DNA of 64,000 nucleotides from Globomyces pollinis-pini (taxonomy: Eukaryota; Chytridiomycota; Chytridiomycetes; Rhizophydiales; Globomycetaceae), in contig MU621125.1 in NCBI GenBank assembly GCA_025399215.1, forward strand, positions 28,743 through 92,742, in the 5' to 3' direction. A model generated the notes under the pieces. That model did not search any database. It was not told the origin of the DNA and saw only the letters and a list, made by a program, of their open reading frames with translations. The translations under genes and the position numbers were made by a program. Shown here in pieces: positions 57,361-64,000 of this stretch. Numbering within the stretch: the first letter of the stretch is position 1; the number at the start of each line of letters is the position of its first letter.

Positions 57361-58637
57361 ATGGCGGCTCAAATTCGATTAAAGCAACTAGTGATTGATA
57401 CTGATTGTGGTGTAGATGATACTGCAGCCATCTTGCTAGCGCTGTTTAGTGCTGAAGTGAATGTTCATGCATTATCTGTTGTCGCATGAAATACAGATGC
57501 TGAAGCTGGATTCAGGCTTGCGCAGCTGTTAGTATCCCTCTCAAAAGCCAGCTCCAAGATTTATTTGGGATCTAAAACGCCATTAGTTCCTTACATACAA
57601 ACTCCTCGATGGGACGGCCATGGTATATATAAGTTCTTGATGCTTACGTTAGGAATTGACGGATTAGGAAACTTTAGCAGCACTCCCGCATTTAAACAAT
57701 TTGAAGTAATATTTTGTAGATTTAAACTCAGAGAAATCTCGAAAATCATTCAACACCAGAACAACACGCATCATTAGCTTTGATAGATTTAGTTAATCGG
57801 TACCCAAATCAGTATGATCTGCTTACATTGGGGTAAAATATTTTAGAAATAACCACAGTCCACTTACAAACATCGCAATAGGTATTACTAACTATACCGA
57901 TGATTGTAGCAATTTCGATCGATCCAGATTTTTTGTTGAAGTGGAAATCAATTACAATAATGGGAGGATCGATGAATGGGCTGGGTAACAGTAATAGAAC
58001 AGGTTTGTGCATGAGCATCAATTGATAGATAGCCGAGGTAATTAATATGCACTTAGTTATAGTTCAACATGAAATATGATCCCGAAAGTGCTTTTATTGT
58101 TTTTCAATCTTCCAGTAAACTTTCTGATATAGCCAGACGACCGCTTATTACTATAGTACCTTGGGAAACCACTTTAAATCACTCTCTTTCATGGAGTTTC
58201 CTCGAAGAGCTTAGGTTGTCCAAAAGCGATAAATCCTATTTTCTGGATTGTATTACAAATTTATCTCGAACATTCAAAGACCCAACTCCAGAAAAGTCGA
58301 ATCCGTGGAAGGGAGATAAACTGGACAACCATAAGCGACAACTGAATTCATTTTTGTTACCAGACATTTATGCTGTAATTGCGTGTCTCTATCCGACATC
58401 AATCGAAAGATATGACCCATGGAGTGTAAAGATAGAACTTCAAGGAATTGAAACTAGAGGTTATTAATATTATGTAGTTAAGTATTAGGAATGACCCACG
58501 TTAATTGGACATCACCTGATGATTGTCCGAATGCGAAAATCATCACAGAAATGAACATGCCTTTTATTAAAAGAGTCATGATGGATTGTTTTTCTGATAT
58601 AAACTGGCCATTACAGGCAAATCAGAATCAAGTATAA
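57361..58637 (+). pseudogene. Inosine-uridine nucleoside hydrolase, in-frame TGA
   Basis: Eight exons: 57361-57622, 57653-57705, 57732-57832, 57859-57881, 57910-58002, 58033-58037, 58063-58459, 58489-58637; introns 25-30 nt; about 360 codons. VIDTDCGVDDTAAILLAL is the calcium-binding start, GGSMNG and AEFNMKYDPE are the other hallmark motifs, so the family (N-ribohydrolases of nucleoside salvage) is clear. At 57487-57489 the frame reads TGA where the family has Gly in the V-x-G-N motif (here VVA-stop-NTDAE), and the same frame continues intact. Exon 6 is only 5 nt. Either a sequencing error, a fresh nonsense mutation or readthrough; TGA is a normal stop elsewhere in the window. Called pseudogene for that stop only. 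Confidence 0.75.
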
Positions 58638-58972
58638 AGAATTCTACGGGTACCATTTGAACTCGTTTAACTATTGTACCACTTCATTTTGTGTTTGTTT
58701 TAGTTGGTGTTTGATTTTCGAATAAAATTCCCTTTTTAGGCCCAGTAAAACTTTCTCACCACATGCTTCAACCAAGTAGTTTCTATTCTTGAGAGAAAAC
58801 CCGCGAATATTCCAAGTATTTTGAGTAATTTAATTGTTAATCCTAATTTCAATAAAGGATTAATAGTTCATTACTACGAAGTGATTATGTCAGCCAAGGT
58901 TTAGTTCCAATTTGGGAGTGGCGCACCATAAACAAGATTTTTTCAGGTCCGCTAAAATCTTTGCATTAAACT
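58638..58972. other. Intergenic region
   Basis: About 335 bp between the nucleoside hydrolase stop and the ethanolamine kinase start. Low complexity, no coding exon or RNA gene recognised. Confidence 0.35.
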
Positions 58973-60128
58973 ATGCTATCATCAATTCCACCAGCAGAAA
59001 TTCAAGCTAAGAAAGAACAGTCTGGAAGCTTGTTTGAAGTGCCAAAATTAGACATTATTGTTGATGCCGAAAATTTATTGGAAGGGTCTCAGAAAGTTCT
59101 GCTTGATGTGTTCCCCAACTGGAGACTAGAGGATGTTAAGCTAACTCAACAAACTGACGGAATTACCAATAAGCTTGTCAGGGCAACTCACCTTGTGACT
59201 AAACATTCAGTTCTAATTAGAACTTATGGAAAAGGGAGCCATATTCTGATAGACAGACATCAAGAGCTCATGGTAACTTTCATTGTCGTATATATATTTA
59301 TCCTAGAATATGCTTTTACTATCTGAAGCAGGGCTATGTCCATCATTGTATGGACGATTCAAAAACGGAATTGTGTATGGTTTCGTCGAAGGTGATGTAT
59401 TTACTGTACCAGGTATTTTTTTTAATGCCAATTTCATGTTAGATATGAGTGACTCTCACAAATCTGGTTTAGTTGCAAAACAATTGGCCACGTGGCATAA
59501 TCTTTCTTTGCCACCAAATTCAAGTCCTCAGCTATTCCCAACTTTATGGAAATGGATTGACGTGGTACCTGAATCATACTCGGACTCGCTAAAGCAAGAT
59601 AAATTCTTGAATTGTGGATTTACAATTGCAGGATTGAAAGAGGAATTGGTTCACCTTCAAAAACAGTTGGAGAAGTTAAACTCTCCTATAGTGTTTTGTC
59701 ATAACGATTTGCTTTCTGGAAATATTATATATAATCCTAAACAAGGTAATTCCTAGTACCGTTAAATTATAGATTCCTGTAGTTTTATTGACTATGAATA
59801 TGGTGGGCCTTCCTATCGCGGATTCGATATTGGAAATCATTTCTGCGAATTTGCTGGATTCGATTGTGACTGGGATAAATACCCTGATGAGACATTTCAA
59901 AAGAATTGGCTGAAAATATATTTGAAGAAACTCGACATTCCATTTACAGAAGAATCTTTACATTCCTTATACGAAGAAGTCCTGGCGTTTTCACTTGCTG
60001 CTCATTTTTTTTGGTCGTTGTGGGCCTTAGTGCAAGCTGAAATCAGTGATTTGGACTTTGACTATCTAGATTACGCTGTTATGCGTTTAAATGAATATTA
60101 CAAACGACGTGGGGAGTGGTTAAACTAA
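58973..60128 (+). CDS. Choline/ethanolamine kinase
   Basis: Four exons: 58973-59272, 59307-59412, 59443-59745, 59773-60128; introns 27-34 nt; 354 residues. DGITNKLVRA near the nucleotide loop, the Brenner motif VFCHNDLLSGNIIYNP and the following SFIDYEYGGPSYRGFDIGNH are the choline/ethanolamine kinase signatures; the Asp of CHNDL is the catalytic base. The WSLWALVQAEISD region is typical too. It phosphorylates ethanolamine or choline with ATP in the CDP-ethanolamine/CDP-choline route of phospholipid synthesis. The DGITN and Tyr-rich end lean to ethanolamine kinase, but I cannot separate the two. Length fits (350-450). Confidence 0.9.
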
Positions 60129-60464
60129 TCAATTTAGTTCTCTCAAATCTTTCAATAAAACACTAGTACATTTATACTACATAGTTATGTTAAGTCCTCC
60201 CTCAAATCTTGAAAATGATTTAAAAAATCACACCATTTATCACAACAATCAAGTACATCGTTTCATACAATTTAAATATGGATTTTTAGCATCGCTGATA
60301 CTTAATCTTTTTATAATATACTACAACAATAAATTTATAAATTCATTCTAGAACATTATCTAAAAATCCTTTACTCTACAGTGTTCTTGTGTGGGATAGG
60401 ATTCGAGACTTGAACAAGTTTAGATTTGATTGAAGACAAAAAAAAGTTTTTACAAGTCATTGCG
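60129..60464. other. Intergenic region
   Basis: About 335 bp, very AT-rich, between ethanolamine kinase and the small basic protein gene. No feature recognised. Confidence 0.35.
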
Positions 60465-60753
60465 ATGTTAACAGCACTTCAATTCAACTTTAGAAAATGT
60501 TTCCCACAAGCAGTATCCTGGATGCAAATAAGCAGAGGTTCAAAGTATGCGACTCACTATGGAAAGATGCCTGGATTTATCCTTCCAAAACAAAAGCGAA
60601 AGTCAAACTCTTTAACACAAAAACTAAAAGTATTCTTTCTCTCTAACCTTTCAGATGAAATTCTTTCGACTTAAAGCTGGAAAAACTGGACGGCGATTAA
60701 GTGCTCCATCATACGGAAGGGATGATTTTTGTCTGTCCAAAATGAACTTCTAA
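60465..60753 (+). CDS. Small basic protein, possibly mitochondrial
   Basis: Two exons, 60465-60629 and 60655-60753, intron 25 nt; 87 residues. I do not recognise the family. The protein is strongly basic and lacks acidic residues for its first 60 positions (RKCFPQAVSWMQISRGSKYA, then KQKRKSNSLTQKLK), which could be a mitochondrial presequence or an RNA-binding protein such as a mitoribosomal subunit. The second exon contains FFRLKAGKTGRRLSAPSYGR. The canonical short intron and closed frame support it; the function is open. Confidence 0.5.
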
Positions 60754-60874
60754 GTATTTCATAACACAAATTATATAAAATCTTCATATTTTTACTATGG
60801 ATTCAAGTCATCATATTGAGAAATTTATTTATTCAGCTGAAAATTCTAATGGATCTGCGAAAACATTTATTGAT

Positions 60875-61960
60875 TTAAGTCCTTAGGATTGGTATAATAG
60901 AAGAAAGGCTAACCACTCCAACAACTTGCTGGTGACTATCAACAACCCAAATTCTATGTGTATGAGTAGCTGTCATTTTTTCCTAACAATAAGAATTATT
61001 GGTAAACTTACCATTGTACTTATCAATGATGAAGTTGGATGAACAGTAAAGGTAGGCATAAGATCGTTCCCATCATGATCCATTGTTTGCTTATTTCGCA
61101 AATCCTTAAAAAAAGTAAGGCAGTTTGCAAACAAGTGTTTCCATCCATTAAGTTCTGCAAAGATTGTCTTCACATCTGACATGGAAATTGTACCCAAAAG
61201 CTAAAATAAGGTTGAATATATTTACCTGCTTTCCAGAAACAATAGCCACTGAAGAAATCTTTTTTAAATGCATTCGCAGTAATACATCCATAACTGACGC
61301 TGTTGGAGGAACAGACACGAATTCGGTTTCAATTATTTTCAGTTCTTCAAGCGATTTTTGTCCGGTTTGCCACTGTACAGAGCTTTCTTTTCGGAGTCCA
61401 AATTTGGATACAATCACAGCTGCCAGAGCTGATTGAGAAATAATACCCATGAATGTAGTCCCATCAAAAACGGCTACTCTATGGGCATTTGCCCTTACGA
61501 ACTCATCGAGTAAATCAAGTAAGGGAGCACTTTTTTGGATAACCACTAATGGATGGTAAGTGGTAATACCAGATAATGGTAGAGCGGTAGAATTCTCTTT
61601 CTTGAAGATATCTCCCATTGTCTATTTGTTACAGATCAATTAGATTACCATACTATTAGCTCGATCATCGATAGAAATTGTAGTCAATACTTTGAGGATA
61701 TGTGCAACAAGATCAAAGTAATCAAGTTGACCTAGAAAGGTTTTTGAGTTGTTATCAAAGATGGGAGCAGATGAAATTCGATTTTTAGCTAACACATCAC
61801 AAGCATCTTTCATTGATAATGTAGAGTCTAACGTAATTGGTAGTTTTGGTCCATATGAGTAGTCCAAGAGAGCGGATTTCAATGGAGAGTCATCAGAGAT
61901 TAAATGCTCGCAAGTGTAAGTAGTGAGAAGTTGGTGTAAGCTATTTGGAGTTGAGATCAT
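60875..61960 (-). CDS. Four-CBS-domain protein, AMPK gamma/SNF4-like
   Basis: Four exons: 61960-61649, 61621-61226, 61200-61012, 60982-60875; introns 25-29 nt; 334 residues, the size of AMPK gamma subunits. Four CBS motifs can be traced: ISSAPIFDNNSKTFLGQLDY, AHRVAVFDGTTFMGIISQSAL, ISSVAIVSGKQLLGTISMSD and HRIWVVDSHQQVVGVVSLS. Paired CBS domains bind adenine nucleotides and, as gamma subunit, let SNF1/AMPK sense energy status. The WVVDSHQQVVGVVSL in the last domain is AMPK-like. Other CBS-only proteins cannot be excluded. The start MISTPNSLHQLL has no signal. Confidence 0.82.
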
Positions 61961-62311
61961 TTACGTTAATTTTTTTTTGGAAAGTTGCTTTTTATAAATA
62001 GTCGTGATCTGACGTACAATTACTCAACATTAGTGAAAATTTGCCACTATGAAAGACTGATCGTTGCAAATTCACAGGATGGAGTAATGTAAATCCACAA
62101 CCAAAATAAAAAATTAAACAATGATAAGAGATAGTTGAATATTATTCAGAATGGGAATAGTTGTATCATGCTATTAACTGCAACTGTAAGACTTGGCTTA
62201 TTAATGTGATACTCGGTCTGCCTTCCCTCTGTTAACAAACCATTCATTAGTTGACAGTTAAAAAAATATACAAATGAAGATGATTTGGGCCGTTTATGTT
62301 TCATAGTTTAT
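61961..62311. other. Divergent intergenic region
   Basis: About 350 bp between the CBS gene (-) and the RhoGEF gene (+). AT-rich. Nothing recognised; presumed promoters. Confidence 0.4.
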
Positions 62312-63830
62312 ATGCGGCTAAAGAATTCCTTATTATTTATGAACTATAATTTGTCCATCGGGAATTTGGTAGAAGCGTACCTAGAGGAGGTAATGGATTT
62401 ACTCTTAAAAAAAGAATTCAATTATAGTGGTGTATAGAGGAACGCTAAAATACTGGGGTCCAGTGTCTTTCGCAACTGGTTTATGGGCTGGTATTGAATG
62501 TCTATGGTTAAGTCTGTTAATAGGTATCAAACTGTTTGAAAATGGTATTGGGAAAATGAATGGTATTGTGAATGGTACAAAGTATTTCGAATGTCACAAA
62601 AACTCAGGTTTGAAAACGTTTAAATTAAATTGGACAGGGATTATGGTCAAGATTAATTGTGTGATGCCGCTTCATTTCGGTGAATTAGATAGAAACAAGG
62701 ATATAAAGAACGCGCTACCAAAAACGAACTTCAATTTATCCAATAAATCAGAAAGACAGGCAAAATCAGCACTTTTGGTTCAGTTGAGTCGGACATTATC
62801 ACATCTGCGGAATAGAATTTCAGCGTTAGAGAATCATCAGAGTTACGCAATAGTCGAATTTAGAAAGTTGAATGAGAAATATGAAAGTTTTCTAGATCCA
62901 AATCAGAACGGTTTTTCGATGGACGAGATTTTTGATTTAAAAAAATCTATTGATGGCTTTCTAAAGTTTGTTTCGATGGATTCCAAAAAACCCTCGCAAT
63001 TCAAATGGATTTCTGAGAACAAAACGGTTCAGGAATCGACCCCACGAATTCAAAGCCTAAATACGCAATGCAATATTGATTCAAGTAACTATACACCAAG
63101 AATTTCTATATCTGATGTTGGCTTTTGCGGTTTTCCAAAGCAAGGTGATGATTATTTGAATCCTATAGCTTTTGAACTTGTATCATCAGAAAAAACTTAC
63201 TTGAAAGATCTTATTCTGCTTAACACGGTAAGAAATCCTTTATAAGTAATCTTTTGAACAATAGATCTATGTTGTACCTTCCAAGAGTGTTTTATCAAGA
63301 GAACAATACAAAACCCTTTTCAGTAGGTTACCACCGGTGATGGACGTCTCCCGAAGTTTGCTCGATTTACTTCAAACATATGAGCTATTAAATGAACAAA
63401 GAATTGGTGAAATATTTTTATCAATCGTATTTTTGACATTTATCTAAGACTTAGTTACCAAAACTAAAGCAAGCATATTATTATTATTGCGAATCTTATG
63501 AAGAATCTATCAAGATAATGAAATTATTTGCTTCGCCAAAATGTTGTCCCAGTATCAAACAATTTCTTTGCAACTCTGATGCAGAGTTACGAGGTAAAAG
63601 TACATCATGGGGACTAGATAGTCTGATGATTAAGCCCGTTCAGCGAGTTTTAAAGTACACAATTCTGTTACAGGTTTGTTTTATTTGCTGACCTCTAGAG
63701 AATACTTAAAACAAAAGATAATTATCATCCTCAATCTCTTAGACTTGCATATCAACTAATGCTAAAAATGAATGAACAAATTAACCACCGTCAAAAGAGA
63801 ACCTTTACTTGCAGTACCACTCCACTTTAA
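62312..63830 (+). CDS. CAP-Gly plus DH-domain Rho guanine-nucleotide exchange factor
   Basis: Seven exons: 62312-62389, 62415-62499, 62524-62607, 62638-63227, 63265-63426, 63455-63673, 63699-63830; introns 24-37 nt; 449 residues. The N-terminal CAP-Gly domain reads GTLKYWGPVSFATGLWAGIE, ENGIGKMNGIVNGTKYF and HKNSGIMVK; it binds microtubule or EB-protein tails. A coiled-coil linker follows. Then a DH domain with ELVSSEKTYLKDL, EIFLSILPKLKQAYYYYCE and the signature LDSLMIKPVQRVLKYTILLQ, which activates Rho/Rac/Cdc42. No PH domain follows; the frame stops about 30 residues after the DH. A second in-frame ATG at 62339 is an alternative start. The combination is unusual. Confidence 0.85.
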
Positions 63831-64000
63831 TTAAATTCCTCCACATACATGTTACCTATTACAACTCTTTACAAGTCTTCCATTAATGACATGAATTGGT
63901 AGCATCAATAACGAAAACATATTGTCTTATATCGAACCCTTAAATTAATAAATATCCACGGGCAGGATTTACCTCGCTATTTCTTATCCTGTATATGAGT
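63831..64000. other. Intergenic end of window
   Basis: 170 bp after the RhoGEF stop. AT-rich with AATAAA-like strings near 63947. No exon recognised. Confidence 0.35.

Noticed and set aside
57361..58637. Idea that TGA is recoded as an amino acid in this organism
   Set aside because: TGA is the natural stop of several intact genes in the window, so global recoding is ruled out.

Overview
This is a eukaryotic nuclear window, AT-rich and gene-dense, almost certainly from a flagellated (zoosporic) early-diverging fungus or close relative. The fungal signal is a Zn2Cys6 transcription factor, a Clr4-type H3K9 methyltransferase and a SIN1/AVO1 TORC2 subunit. The flagellum is shown by IFT70, the transition-zone protein TMEM231 and an outer-arm beta dynein heavy chain of about 4,480 residues. 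I cannot name the species. I placed about 130 introns by protein continuity. Nearly all are 24-41 nt, begin GTA/GTT and end in TAG, so exon chains here are my own reconstructions from frame, motif and family knowledge.

Layout. 0-11.9 kb: the 5' end of a mitochondrial carrier (-), two LITAF-like zinc proteins around an NTF2-like gene, a GATA-type zinc finger, IFT70, BFR1 (-), a CCDC124-like gene (-), TOE1 (+), mitochondrial ATP synthase epsilon (-) and an unrecognised gene. 12-30 kb: TMEM231 (-), two paralogous C2H2 factors (13.6 and 24.4 kb) that bracket a large disordered ORFan, a tandem array of four tiny secreted-peptide genes, a Zn2Cys6 factor and SIN1; then an LRR membrane protein, an HMG-box factor and a SUV39/Clr4 methyltransferase. 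30-43.7 kb: the beta dynein heavy chain (-). 44-50 kb: PARN (+), an MFS transporter (-), a double-homeodomain factor (+). 50-64 kb: a secreted Asn/Ala-rich protein (-), NDC80, cytidine deaminase, a kinesin-7/CENP-E-like motor, a nucleoside hydrolase with an in-frame TGA, ethanolamine/choline kinase, a small basic protein, a CBS-domain (AMPK gamma-like) protein (-), and a CAP-Gly plus DH RhoGEF.

Functional themes: cilium (IFT70, TMEM231, beta dynein), RNA 3'-end processing (PARN and TOE1, both with DEDDh residues intact), translation-associated proteins (BFR1, CCDC124), chromosome segregation (NDC80 and a CENP-E-like kinesin, about 0.9 kb apart with one small gene between), nutrient signalling (SIN1, AMPK gamma-like), nucleoside salvage (cytidine deaminase, nucleoside hydrolase) and six or seven transcription factors.

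Most worth a second look: the four-gene array of 44-49 residue secreted peptides, two of which share a KR processing-like site and a G-x-K-x-DGS core; two introns that look like pairs of abutting complete introns; a 5-nt microexon; the double homeodomain; and the CAP-Gly/DH fusion. I see no tRNA, rRNA, transposon or CRISPR.
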